Below are positions 40,313 to 48,552 of a DNA stretch of 64,000 nt, piece after piece. Within the stretch, counting starts at the first letter, position 1. Each line of letters begins with the position of its first letter. The position numbers were made by a program, and so were the translations under genes. The notes under the pieces were generated by a model. The model searched no databases. It saw only the letters and a list, made by a program, of their open reading frames with translations, and was not told the origin of the DNA. The DNA comes from Micromonospora sp045209745 (lineage in GTDB: Bacteria; Actinomycetota; Actinomycetes; Mycobacteriales; Micromonosporaceae), in the NCBI RefSeq assembly GCF_045209745.1, contig NZ_CP109273.1:496001-560000 (forward strand), in the 5' to 3' direction.

Positions 40313-41017
40313 TCAGTCGGTGCTGGGCAGCAGCAGGTCGACCAGGACCGGGAAGTGGTCGCTGGCGCGGCGGGTCTGCGGAGTGTCCACCACGTCGTAG
40401 TCGACCACGGTGATCCGCGGGTCGACGAAGAGCGCGTCGATGCGTCGGCGTGGGTCGATGCAGGAGTAGGTGAGCCGGTCCGCCCGGTCGGCCGCCACCG
40501 CGGCGTCGGTCAACCCGCGCGACACGGTCGCCCACGCGGGCCCGTCCGGACCCTCGTTGAGGTCCGCCCCGGCCAGCACCGGGCTGGTCGCCGCGTCCAG
40601 CCCACGCTTGAACTCGGCCGCCTGCGCCGGGCGCTCGGTCGGGTCGGTGGACAGGTGCGAGCCGGCGAGGGTGAACCGAGCGTCGCCGACCCGGCAGTCG
40701 GCGTACGCGGCGCCGCGCAGATGCCGGCCGGGGTTCAGCGGGAAGCGCTGGCATCGGGTGTCCCGCACCTGGACCCGCAGGCTGGTCAGCAGCAGGTTGC
40801 CCAGCGCGGGCAGCCCGCCGGCGGCCACCACCAGGCCGAACGACTCGGCCAACGTGGCGGACTTCTGCCGCCACCGGAACCGGCGCGGACCTTCCTGCAC
40901 GATCACCACGTCCGGCGTCGCGGCCCGGACCACCGCCGCCAGCGCGGCGGTGTCGTCACGCTGGCTGTGGATGTTGTACGACACCACGCGCAGCGGCACG
41001 CCGGCACCCTGGCCCAT
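40313..41017 (-). CDS. Endonuclease/exonuclease/phosphatase family protein
   Basis: 234 aa. EEP-fold metal-dependent phosphodiesterase: N-terminal VVSYNIHSQRDD (Asn), VVIVQEGPRRF (Glu), AGSHLSTD (His), AGADLNEGP (Asp-x-Asn) and C-terminal RRASDHFPVLVDL (Asp-His) supply the whole catalytic set. No signal peptide. It is 11 bp after glucokinase on the same strand, so co-transcribed. Natural substrate unknown. Confidence 0.88.
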   Translation of the reverse strand: MGQGAGVPLRVVSYNIHSQRDDTAALAAVVRAATPDVVIVQEGPRRFRWRQKSATLAESFGLVVAAGGLPALGNLLLTSLRVQVRDTRCQRFPLNPGRHLRGAAYADCRVGDARFTLAGSHLSTDPTERPAQAAEFKRGLDAATSPVLAGADLNEGPDGPAWATVSRGLTDAAVAADRADRLTYSCIDPRRRIDALFVDPRITVVDYDVVDTPQTRRASDHFPVLVDLLLPSTD

Positions 41018-41028
41018 CCCGGACCGCC

Positions 41029-41976
41029 TCAGATCCGGCGGGCCAGATCGGCGGCGCCGATCACCCCGGCGCTGTTGCCCAACTCGGCCGGGAGCACCTC
41101 GGCCACCGGCAGGCGACCGCGCTGGGCGAGCGCGTCGAGGTAGGAGCGGCGGGTCGGGCCGAGCAGCAGGTCACCGGCGTCGATCACACCGCCGCCGACC
41201 ACCAGGGTCTGCGGGTCGAGGATCTGCGACATGTCGGCGAGGCTGGTGCCGAGCCATCGGCCGATCTGCGCGAACGCCTCGGCGGAGATCGGGTCACCAC
41301 CCTGCGCGGCGGCGGTCACCATCGGGCCGGTGATCGCCTCGGCCTCACCGCCAGCGAGGTCCAGCAGCGCGGTGGCCCGGTTGGGCTCCTGCCGGGCGCC
41401 GGCTCGGGCGAAGCGCACGAGGGCGCTGCCGCTGGCGTACTGCTCGATGCAGCCCAGCCGGCCGCAACCGCACTGGTGCCCGTCCGGCACGGCCAGCATG
41501 TGGCCCAGCTCCGCGGCGATGCCGTGCGCGCCCCGCATCAGCTCGCCGCCGAGGACGATGCCGCCGCCCACGCCGGTGCCGATGGTGAACATGATCATGG
41601 AGTCGTCGGCGGCGCGGGCCGCGCCGTAGCGGAACTCGGCCCAGGCGGCCACGTTCGCGTCGTTCTCCACGATCACGGGAAGGCCGACCGCCGTGCTGAC
41701 GTACTCGCGCAGCGGCTCATCCCGCCAGGCCAGGTTGGGGGCGAAGAGCACGGTCGAGCGGCTGGCGTCGATCCAACCGGCCGCGCCGATGCCGACGGCC
41801 TCGATCGTCCGCCCGGCGGCCAGCTCGCCGACCACCTCGATGATGACGTCGCGGGTCTTGCCGACATCATCGGCGGGAGTGTTCCGTCGGGTCTGCACGA
41901 GGACCGTGCCGGTGTCGTCCACGACACCGCCGGCCACCTTCGTGCCACCGACGTCGACTCCGATGGTCAGCGTCAC
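41029..41976 (-). CDS. glkA: ROK-family glucokinase
   Basis: Phosphorylates glucose with ATP; in streptomycetes GlkA also mediates carbon repression. 315 aa. DVGGTK ATP site at 8-13, GIGAAGWID, ENDANVAAWAE with the catalytic Asp, and the ROK zinc site CGCGRLGCIEQYASG. Start ATG or GTG at 41976. Precedes an EEP gene by 11 bp. Confidence 0.93.
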   Translation of the reverse strand: MTLTIGVDVGGTKVAGGVVDDTGTVLVQTRRNTPADDVGKTRDVIIEVVGELAAGRTIEAVGIGAAGWIDASRSTVLFAPNLAWRDEPLREYVSTAVGLPVIVENDANVAAWAEFRYGAARAADDSMIMFTIGTGVGGGIVLGGELMRGAHGIAAELGHMLAVPDGHQCGCGRLGCIEQYASGSALVRFARAGARQEPNRATALLDLAGGEAEAITGPMVTAAAQGGDPISAEAFAQIGRWLGTSLADMSQILDPQTLVVGGGVIDAGDLLLGPTRRSYLDALAQRGRLPVAEVLPAELGNSAGVIGAADLARRI

Positions 41977-42047
41977 CGCTGCCGCTCCCCTCTGCTGTCC
42001 GGCCCGCGTCCCGGCAATGTGCCGGTCCGGGTCGGGATGTCCCGCGC

Positions 42048-42779
42048 TCAGGCGCCGTCGCCCGACGCTTCCGCGCCGGTGTCGTCGGACACCCGCGATG
42101 CGGGCACCACGGGGCGGGTGGTCGGTGCCGGTGCGGTCGCCGACCCGGCCTCGTCGACGGGTGGTGCGGCGGCCGGGGCGAGTGGGTCCGCCGTCCGGGT
42201 GGCGACCGACCAGATATCCCGCTCCGGTGCCGGCTGAGAATCATGCCCGCTACGGGTGGCATCGCGCCACACGTGATCGTCGCCGGCTGCGGTGGACTGA
42301 TTGTTCCGAGCTGACTCCGGAGGCACATCGCCGGTGCTCGCGGCAGGTGCGGGCGGTGGCGGGGCGTTCGGTTCGGATGCCGGCTCGAATGGGCTCGTCG
42401 CGGGCGGCTCCGCCGGGGAGAACGCCCGGAGCAGGCTGGCGACGCCCGCCGCGAGGTCACCGGCGCCGGTCGCGAGGCGTTCGGCGAATTCCGGACTTGG
42501 GTCCCGCAACGCGGCGATGCCCCGACAGACCGGGCAGACGCAGCATTCGGCCGAACCGGTGGCGAAAGCACCACCGGTGCCGGGGCGCCCGTCCGGGCCG
42601 GCACTGTGACCGAGGACACCGGCCAGCACCCCGCCCAGCGAGCCCAACGCACCGCCCGCCGAGCCTCCGGAGGCCAGTCGCGCCCCCGCGAGCAGGGTGG
42701 CGACCAACCGCTCCGCCTCTTCCCGGGCCGAACCCGGATCCGTTCCGCCCACCGTCGGCTCCTCTACCGTGCCACCGGA
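42048..42779 (-). CDS. Hypothetical protein with CC-x-CPVC cluster
   Basis: About 243 aa from GTG 42779, eight bases after the SRPBCC stop; GTG 42797 would overlap it. The N-terminal part is helical (REEAERLVATLLAGARLA), then a cysteine cluster ECCVCPVCRGIAALRDPSPEFAERLA, which resembles a small-protein motif seen beside SRPBCC/ArsA genes in actinobacteria. The C-terminal half is Pro/Ala/Thr rich and disordered. Function unknown. Runs in the same direction as the SRPBCC gene. Confidence 0.65.
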   Translation of the reverse strand, partial: SGGTVEEPTVGGTDPGSAREEAERLVATLLAGARLASGGSAGGALGSLGGVLAGVLGHSAGPDGRPGTGGAFATGSAECCVCPVCRGIAALRDPSPEFAERLATGAGDLAAGVASLLRAFSPAEPPATSPFEPASEPNAPPPPAPAASTGDVPPESARNNQSTAAGDDHVWRDATRSGHDSQPAPERDIWSVATRTADPLAPAAAPPVDEAGSATAPAPTTRPVVPASRVSDDTGAEASGDGA

Positions 42780-42783
42780 CACG

Positions 42784-43239
42784 TCACTGCGCCGCACCGG
42801 TTGCTTCTACCCGGCGCTTGAGCTGCTTCAACGCGGTGTCCATGATCATCTTCTCGGCCTTGCGCCGAAACATTCCGAGCATTCCCACCGACAGGTCGAC
42901 CTCGAGCGTGTAGGTCACCGTGGTGCTGCCATCCGGGTTACCCACCAGGTCGTACGAACCGCGCTGGGTCTTCTGCATCTTCGAGGGGGCGACCAGGTGC
43001 CACTCGATGCGGGACAGGTCCTCGGCGTACTCGTAGGCGAGCACGTAGTCGTCGGCCATCACCCCGGCGTCGATGGTGAAGTGCACCTGGCTGGCGTAGC
43101 CGTCCTCGTACTCCTCGACGACCTCGGCGCGGCGCACCGCGTCGGTCCACTCCGGGTAGCGCGCGAAGTCGCAGATCACCGCCGTCACCCGATCCGGTGC
43201 GGCGCCAATGATGATCGACTGGGTGGAGGAGTCCGCCAT
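42784..43239 (-). CDS. SRPBCC (START-like) family protein, Rv2185c type
   Basis: 151 aa helix-grip protein that binds a hydrophobic ligand. Begins MADSSTQSIIIGAAPDRV and has FARYPEWTDAV, RIEWHLVAPSKMQKTQRGSY and DGSTTVTYTLEVDLSVG. In M. tuberculosis the homologue lies two genes from FadD15, matching this position. Ligand unknown. It is divergent from fadD15 across 118 bp. Confidence 0.85.
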   Translation of the reverse strand: MADSSTQSIIIGAAPDRVTAVICDFARYPEWTDAVRRAEVVEEYEDGYASQVHFTIDAGVMADDYVLAYEYAEDLSRIEWHLVAPSKMQKTQRGSYDLVGNPDGSTTVTYTLEVDLSVGMLGMFRRKAEKMIMDTALKQLKRRVEATGAAQ

Positions 43240-43357
43240 GGGGGGAGGCTACCCGCCTCCTGGCTGTCCCACCCTGACCGCCCGCCGGGTAGGTTTCGAC
43301 ACAGCCGCCGCCCACGGTGGCGGCCGGCCCGGCCAGTGCGAGCACGAAGGAGTGCAG

Positions 43358-45172
43358 GTGCGCGAGTTTTCCGTTCCGCCGATCGTCACCGTTGGCGACA
43401 CGGCCAACCTCACCGATCCGGTCTGGGACAACGCCGAGATCGCGCCCGATACCGTCCAGTTCGCCCGCCCCACCCCGGGCACCGCTGGCACCACCACCGT
43501 CTGGAGCGAGGTCACCTGCCTGCAGTTCCGGGACGAGGTGGCCGCGGTGGCCCGCGGGCTGATCGCCGCCGGCATCGAGCCGGGTGTCCGGGTCGGGCTG
43601 ATGAGCCGTACCCGCTACGAGTGGACGCTGCTGGACTACGCCATCTGGGCCGTCGGCGCGGTCACCGTGCCGATCTACGAGACGTCCAGCGCCGAGCAGG
43701 CCGCCTGGATCCTCGAGGACTCCAACGCGGTCGCCATCGTGGTGGAGACCGAGGCGCACGCCGCCCTGGTCGCCGGCGTCCGGCACCGCCTGCCCGAGCT
43801 GAACCACGTCTGGCAGATCGACCACGGCGCGGTCGACGAACTGGTCACGACCGGTGCCACGGTCGAGCTGGCCGAGGTCGAACAGCGACGCAAGGCCCTC
43901 CGTGCCGGCGACCTGGCCACGATCATCTACACCAGCGGCACCACCGGCCGACCCAAGGGTTGCATGCTCACCCACCGCAACATGTACGCCAACATCGCCA
44001 ACGCGGTGCCGGTGCTGCCGAACCTGTTCAACGCCGGCGCGACCACCCTGCTCTTCCTCCCGCTGGCGCACGCCTTCGCCCGGCTGATCCAGATCGGCGT
44101 CGTGCAGGCGCGGGCCACCATGGCGCACTGCGCCGACCCCAAGAACCTGGTCGCCGAGCTGCAGGAGTTCCGGCCGACCTTCGTGCTCTCCGTACCCCGG
44201 GTGTTCGAGAAGGTCTACAACGCGGCCAAGCAGAAGGCCGAAGGGTCCGGCAAGGGTGGCATCTTCGCCCGCGCCGAGCAGGTCGCCATCGCGTACAGCG
44301 AGGCTCTGGAGACCCCGGGCGGACCCGGCCTGGCGCTGCGCGCCCAGCACGCGGTCTTCGACCGGCTGGTCTACCGGAAGCTGCGCGCCGCGCTCGGCGG
44401 GCGGTGCCGGGACGCCATCTCCGGCGGCGCGCCGCTCGGCGCCCGACTCGGTCACTTCTTCCGGGGCGTCGGCGTGCCGATCCTGGAGGGCTACGGCCTG
44501 ACCGAGACCTCACCCGCCGCCGCGGCGAACCTGCCCACCGGCACCCGGATCGGCACCGTCGGGCGCCCGCTGCCCGGTGTGACCGTCCGGATCGAGGACG
44601 ACGGCGAGATCCTGATCTCCGGCGAGCTGATCTTCCAGGGCTACTGGCGCAACGAGACGGCGACCGCCGAGGTGATCAGCACCGACGGCTGGTTCCGTAC
44701 CGGCGACCTGGGCCAGCTCGACTCCGACGGCTACCTGAGCATCACCGGCCGCAAGAAGGAGCTGATCGTCACCGCCAGCGGCAAGAACGTCGCCCCGGCG
44801 GTGCTGGAAGACCTGGTCCGGGCGCACCCACTGATCAGCCAGTGCGTCGTGGTCGGTGACCAGAAGCCGTTCATCGCGGCGCTGGTCACCCTCGACGAGG
44901 AGGCGCTGCCGACCTGGCTGGAAGGCGCCGGGATGCCCGCCGACACCTCCGTCGAGCAACTACGCCATGACGAGGGCCTGCGGAAGGAGATCCAGGCCGC
45001 GATCGACACCGCGAACCGGGCCGTCTCCAAGGCCGAGGCGATCAAGGTGTTCCGGATCCTGCCCCGCGACTTCACCGAGGCGACCGGCGAGCTGACCCCG
45101 TCCCTCAAAGTCAAGCGCCAGGTTGTCCAGAAGACGTACGCGGCGGAGATCGCCGATATCTACCGAGGCTGA
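43358..45172 (+). CDS. fadD15: Long-chain fatty-acid CoA ligase (FadD15 type)
   Basis: Activates fatty acids as acyl-adenylate then CoA thioester. 604 aa from GTG 43358 with GAAGGAG 6 nt upstream. AMP-binding motif YTSGTTGRPKG, the linker EGYGLTETSP, the hinge GWFRTGDLGQ and the C-terminal catalytic Lys in PSLKVKRQVV are intact. Syntenic with Rv2187. The downstream histidine kinase starts 14 bp later, so read-through is likely. Confidence 0.93.
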   Translation: MREFSVPPIVTVGDTANLTDPVWDNAEIAPDTVQFARPTPGTAGTTTVWSEVTCLQFRDEVAAVARGLIAAGIEPGVRVGLMSRTRYEWTLLDYAIWAVGAVTVPIYETSSAEQAAWILEDSNAVAIVVETEAHAALVAGVRHRLPELNHVWQIDHGAVDELVTTGATVELAEVEQRRKALRAGDLATIIYTSGTTGRPKGCMLTHRNMYANIANAVPVLPNLFNAGATTLLFLPLAHAFARLIQIGVVQARATMAHCADPKNLVAELQEFRPTFVLSVPRVFEKVYNAAKQKAEGSGKGGIFARAEQVAIAYSEALETPGGPGLALRAQHAVFDRLVYRKLRAALGGRCRDAISGGAPLGARLGHFFRGVGVPILEGYGLTETSPAAAANLPTGTRIGTVGRPLPGVTVRIEDDGEILISGELIFQGYWRNETATAEVISTDGWFRTGDLGQLDSDGYLSITGRKKELIVTASGKNVAPAVLEDLVRAHPLISQCVVVGDQKPFIAALVTLDEEALPTWLEGAGMPADTSVEQLRHDEGLRKEIQAAIDTANRAVSKAEAIKVFRILPRDFTEATGELTPSLKVKRQVVQKTYAAEIADIYRG

Positions 45173-45186
45173 CTACCATCCGTCAC

Positions 45187-46878
45187 GTGCCCGCATCCAC
45201 AGCCACCGCACCGCACCCGCATCCCCTCGCCGCGGCCGCCCGCCTGGTGATGCTGGCGCTGGTCGCCGTCCTGACCCTGTTCGTCACCCGCGACGTCGCC
45301 CAGCTGTGGTGGATCGCGCTGCTGGCGGTGGCCGGGCTCCCGTCCCTGCTGGCCCCGCAGCAGCAGCTGATCGCGCCGCTGAGCCGGGTGGCCGAGGTGG
45401 TCGTGCTCGGCCTGGCCGCGAGCCACGTGGCCGCGGTCGCGTCGATCGGCGGCACGGTCGACGGGCTCGGCGCCTCGGCGATGCTGCCCTACCTGGCGGT
45501 CCCGGTGACCGTCACCGCGCTGCGCCGCCGCTTCCGTGAGGGCAGCGCTCTGCTCGCGGTCACCGCCGCGACCCTGCTGGTCAGCGGTGCGCTGACCGAG
45601 GTCGGCGGCGGGCTCCAGCTCGGCCAGCCGGGTTACCTCGCGGTCTGCGCGCAGTGGCTGATCCTCGCGGCGCTGGGGCTCTACGCCGCCGGCACCCTGC
45701 ACCGGGTGATGGCGGTCCGCGGTGAAGGCAAACCCCAGCCGTACGCCGAGGCCACCCGACTGCTGACCCAGTTGCGGACGGTGGCCCGGCAGCTGCCCGG
45801 GGCCACGCTGGACCCGGGTGGCATCTCCGAGCACCTGCTGGAGGAGCTGCGCACGGTGGCCCGGGCGGACCGGGGCGCGGTGCTGTCGGCCAGCGGCGGC
45901 GGCCGGCTCGTGGTGCTCGCCCAGGCCGGCGTCGACCGGGTGGACTGGGAGACGACGCTGGACGCGGACTCGGCGATCGCCGACGCCTGGGCCAGCCAAC
46001 AGGCACAGACCGCCGCGCGTTCGCAGTCCCGCTCGCACCACGGCGCCGACGTGTCCGCGCTGATCGTCCCGCTGGTCGCCGGGGTGCGCACCGTGGGGCT
46101 GGTGGTGCTGGAGGCGGACGTCGCGCACGCGTACCCGCCGCCGGTGGTGTCCCGGGTGACCGCCCTGACCCGCCCGGCCGCGCTGCGGCTGGAGGCGGCG
46201 CTGCTCTTCGACGAGGTGCGCTCGCTGGCCACCAACGAGGAGCGGCAGCGGCTGGCCCGGGAGATCCACGACGGGGTGGCGCAGGAGCTGGTGATGGTCG
46301 GCTACGGCATCGACAACGCCCTGGCCACCGTCTTCGACGACGCCGACGAGACCGCCGAGGCTCTGCGGACGCTGCGCGGTGAGGTGACCCGGGTGATCCA
46401 GGAGCTGCGGCTGAGCCTCTTCGAGCTGCGCAGCGAGGTGGACCGCCAGGGCGGGCTGGCCGCGGCGATCGCCGAGTACGCGCGCACCGTGGGCGCGTCC
46501 GGCGGGCTGCGCGTGCATCTCTCGCTGGACGAGTCCACCGCCCGGCTGCCGGCGGCCACCGAGGCCGAGTTGCTGCGCATCGCGCAGGAGGCGGTGACCA
46601 ACGCGCGCAAGCACGCCGGCGCCTCGAATTTGTGGGTCACGTGTGAGGTCGACCCCCCGTACGCGCAAATAGAAGTGTCGGATGACGGTCAGGGGATGGC
46701 TGACCAGCGCCCCGACGGGCGGTACGGTCTTGCGATCATGGCCGAGAGGGCGGAACGTATCCGGGGCCGGTTGGAGATCAGGCCGCGACAACCCAGCGGC
46801 ACGACCGTGGCGGTGGTTCTTGGCACCTCGTCCCGGCGAGACAACATGCGCGGTAGCGCAGCACCAGAAGGGGAGTAA
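45187..46878 (+). CDS. Sensor histidine kinase (HisKA_3, GAF)
   Basis: 563 aa. About five membrane helices fill residues 15-172, a GAF-like domain spans about 195-335, and the HisKA_3 dimerisation helix carries the phospho-acceptor H361 in EERQRLAREIHDGVAQE. The HATPase domain has EAVTNARKHAGA (N box) and DDGQGM plus GRYGLAIMAERAERIRG (G boxes). NarL/LiaS-type sensor; the response regulator gene follows after 7 bp. Signal unknown. Confidence 0.93.
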   Translation: MPASTATAPHPHPLAAAARLVMLALVAVLTLFVTRDVAQLWWIALLAVAGLPSLLAPQQQLIAPLSRVAEVVVLGLAASHVAAVASIGGTVDGLGASAMLPYLAVPVTVTALRRRFREGSALLAVTAATLLVSGALTEVGGGLQLGQPGYLAVCAQWLILAALGLYAAGTLHRVMAVRGEGKPQPYAEATRLLTQLRTVARQLPGATLDPGGISEHLLEELRTVARADRGAVLSASGGGRLVVLAQAGVDRVDWETTLDADSAIADAWASQQAQTAARSQSRSHHGADVSALIVPLVAGVRTVGLVVLEADVAHAYPPPVVSRVTALTRPAALRLEAALLFDEVRSLATNEERQRLAREIHDGVAQELVMVGYGIDNALATVFDDADETAEALRTLRGEVTRVIQELRLSLFELRSEVDRQGGLAAAIAEYARTVGASGGLRVHLSLDESTARLPAATEAELLRIAQEAVTNARKHAGASNLWVTCEVDPPYAQIEVSDDGQGMADQRPDGRYGLAIMAERAERIRGRLEIRPRQPSGTTVAVVLGTSSRRDNMRGSAAPEGE

Positions 46879-46885
46879 CCCGAGG

Positions 46886-47554
46886 ATGACCACAAGTCCG
46901 ATACCGGCCACCCGCACCAAGGTCCTCCTTGTCGACGATCATGACCTGATTCGCAAGGGCCTGCGGCACGCCTTCGAGCGCGACCGTCAGTTCGAGGTCG
47001 TCGGTGAGGCCGCCACCGCGGCGGAGGGCGTACGCCAGGCCGGTGCTCTGCAGCCGGACGTGGTGATCATGGATCTGCGGCTGCCCGACGGCAGCGGCCT
47101 GGAGGCCACCCGCGCGCTGCGCAAGTCCAGCGCGTCGATGGGCATCGTGGTGCTGACCATGTACGCCGGCGACGACCAGCTTTTCGGCGCTCTGGAGGCT
47201 GGCGCGAGTGCCTTCGTGCCGAAGACCGCCCCGGCCGACGAGGTCGTGGCCGCCGCACGGCACGCCGCCTCCTCGCCCAGCGCGTTCACCGCCGCCGACC
47301 TGGCCGAGGCGATGAAGCGCCGGCTCGCCCCGTCCGGCCCGCAGTTGTCGCCCCGGGAGGGGCAGGTGCTGCGACTGCTCGCCGACGGGATGAGCGTGGC
47401 GGGCATCGCCAAGCAGTTGTTCGTCAGCGAGTCGACGGCCAAAACGCACATCTCCAAGCTCTACGAGAAGCTCGGGGCTGCCAACCGGGCGCAGGCGCTG
47501 ATGACCGCGCTGCGGCTCGGCCTCCTTGAGGCACCGGACGCCCCGAAGTTCTGA
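46886..47554 (+). CDS. NarL/FixJ-type response regulator
   Basis: 222 aa from ATG 46886. Receiver domain (about 12-128): DDHD, phospho-acceptor D63 in IMDLRLPDG, Thr in VLTMY and Lys in FVPKTAPADE. C-terminal LuxR HTH (about 155-215): LSPREGQVLRLLADGMSVAG and SESTAKTHISKLYEKLGA. Partner of the upstream kinase; a strong terminator follows. Confidence 0.95.
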   Translation: MTTSPIPATRTKVLLVDDHDLIRKGLRHAFERDRQFEVVGEAATAAEGVRQAGALQPDVVIMDLRLPDGSGLEATRALRKSSASMGIVVLTMYAGDDQLFGALEAGASAFVPKTAPADEVVAAARHAASSPSAFTAADLAEAMKRRLAPSGPQLSPREGQVLRLLADGMSVAGIAKQLFVSESTAKTHISKLYEKLGAANRAQALMTALRLGLLEAPDAPKF

Positions 47555-47587
47555 CCTGCCCCCGCTCGTCGAGCGGGACGTTGCGAC

Positions 47588-47626
47588 CGACGGTCCGCGC
47601 CAGCTTCTCCCCGGCGCGGACCGTCG
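47588..47626 (+). terminator. 14-bp perfect hairpin after response regulator
   Basis: CGACGGTCCGCGCC (47588-47601) and its complement (47613-47626) with an 11-nt loop, 34 bp past the stop of the response regulator. Confidence 0.75.
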
Positions 47627-47742
47627 CGCATCGACCGACGTCGGCGGGTAACCTCTGGCGCGCTATGGTCTGGCGTGCGTGGCGGGTGCACAATACCCGC
47701 GCGGGCGACGGTGCCCGCGTCGCGGACTCGAGGGGTTGACGC

Positions 47743-48552
47743 ATGCAGCGGCCGGACTGGGCACCCGACACCATCGACATCGAGCGCCCGAGCGTCGCGC
47801 GGATGTACGACTACTACCTTGGCGGCTCGCACAACTTCGCCGCCGACCGGGCCGCGGCGCAGACGATGGTCGCGGCGGTGCCCGAGGCGCCGCTGATGGC
47901 CCAGGCCAACCGGGCGTTCCTGCGCCGGGCCGTGCACCACCTCGCCGAGGCCGGGATCCGGCAGTTCCTGGACATCGGTTCGGGCATCCCGACCGTCGGC
48001 AACGTGCACGAGATCGCCCAACGGCTCGACCCGCAGTCGCGAGTGGTCTATGTGGACGTCGATCCGGTGGCGGTGGCGCACAGCCGCGAGATCCTCACCG
48101 GCAACGAACGGGCGGTGGTGGTGCAGGAGGACCTGCGGCACCCGGAGGCGATCCTGGCCCACCCGGACGTCCGCAAGCTGCTCGACCTGAGCCAACCGGT
48201 CGCTGTGATGGTCGTGGCCGTCCTGCACTTCGTTTCCGACGACGACCGACCAGCCCAGCTGCTGCGGACGCTCCGGGACGCGTTGGCCCCCGGCAGCTAC
48301 CTGGTGCTGTCGCAGGCCAGCGACGACGGGCGCAGCGACGACGAACGCGCCGAGGCGGAGCGGGTCTACCGGCGTACCGACAACCCACTGTCGGTGCGCA
48401 GCCGGGCCGAGCTGACCGCGCTCTTCGACGGGTTCGAGCTGCTCGACCCCGGCGTGGTCTGGGTGCCCCAGTGGCGACCGGACACTCCGGAGAGCGCGGA
48501 GGACGCCGAGCGCGCGGTCTTCATGGGCGGCGTCGGGCGACTCGGTGGCTGA
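47743..48552 (+). CDS. SAM-dependent methyltransferase (Methyltransf_19 / DUF574)
   Basis: 269 aa. RPSVARMYDYYLGGSHNFAADR at the start is the family hallmark, followed by the SAM loop FLDIGSGIPTVGNVHE and VVYVDVDPVAVAHSR. Members are abundant in actinomycetes but their substrates are unknown. The last 8 bp overlap the GGDEF-EAL gene, so the two are translationally coupled. Confidence 0.92.
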   Translation: MQRPDWAPDTIDIERPSVARMYDYYLGGSHNFAADRAAAQTMVAAVPEAPLMAQANRAFLRRAVHHLAEAGIRQFLDIGSGIPTVGNVHEIAQRLDPQSRVVYVDVDPVAVAHSREILTGNERAVVVQEDLRHPEAILAHPDVRKLLDLSQPVAVMVVAVLHFVSDDDRPAQLLRTLRDALAPGSYLVLSQASDDGRSDDERAEAERVYRRTDNPLSVRSRAELTALFDGFELLDPGVVWVPQWRPDTPESAEDAERAVFMGGVGRLGG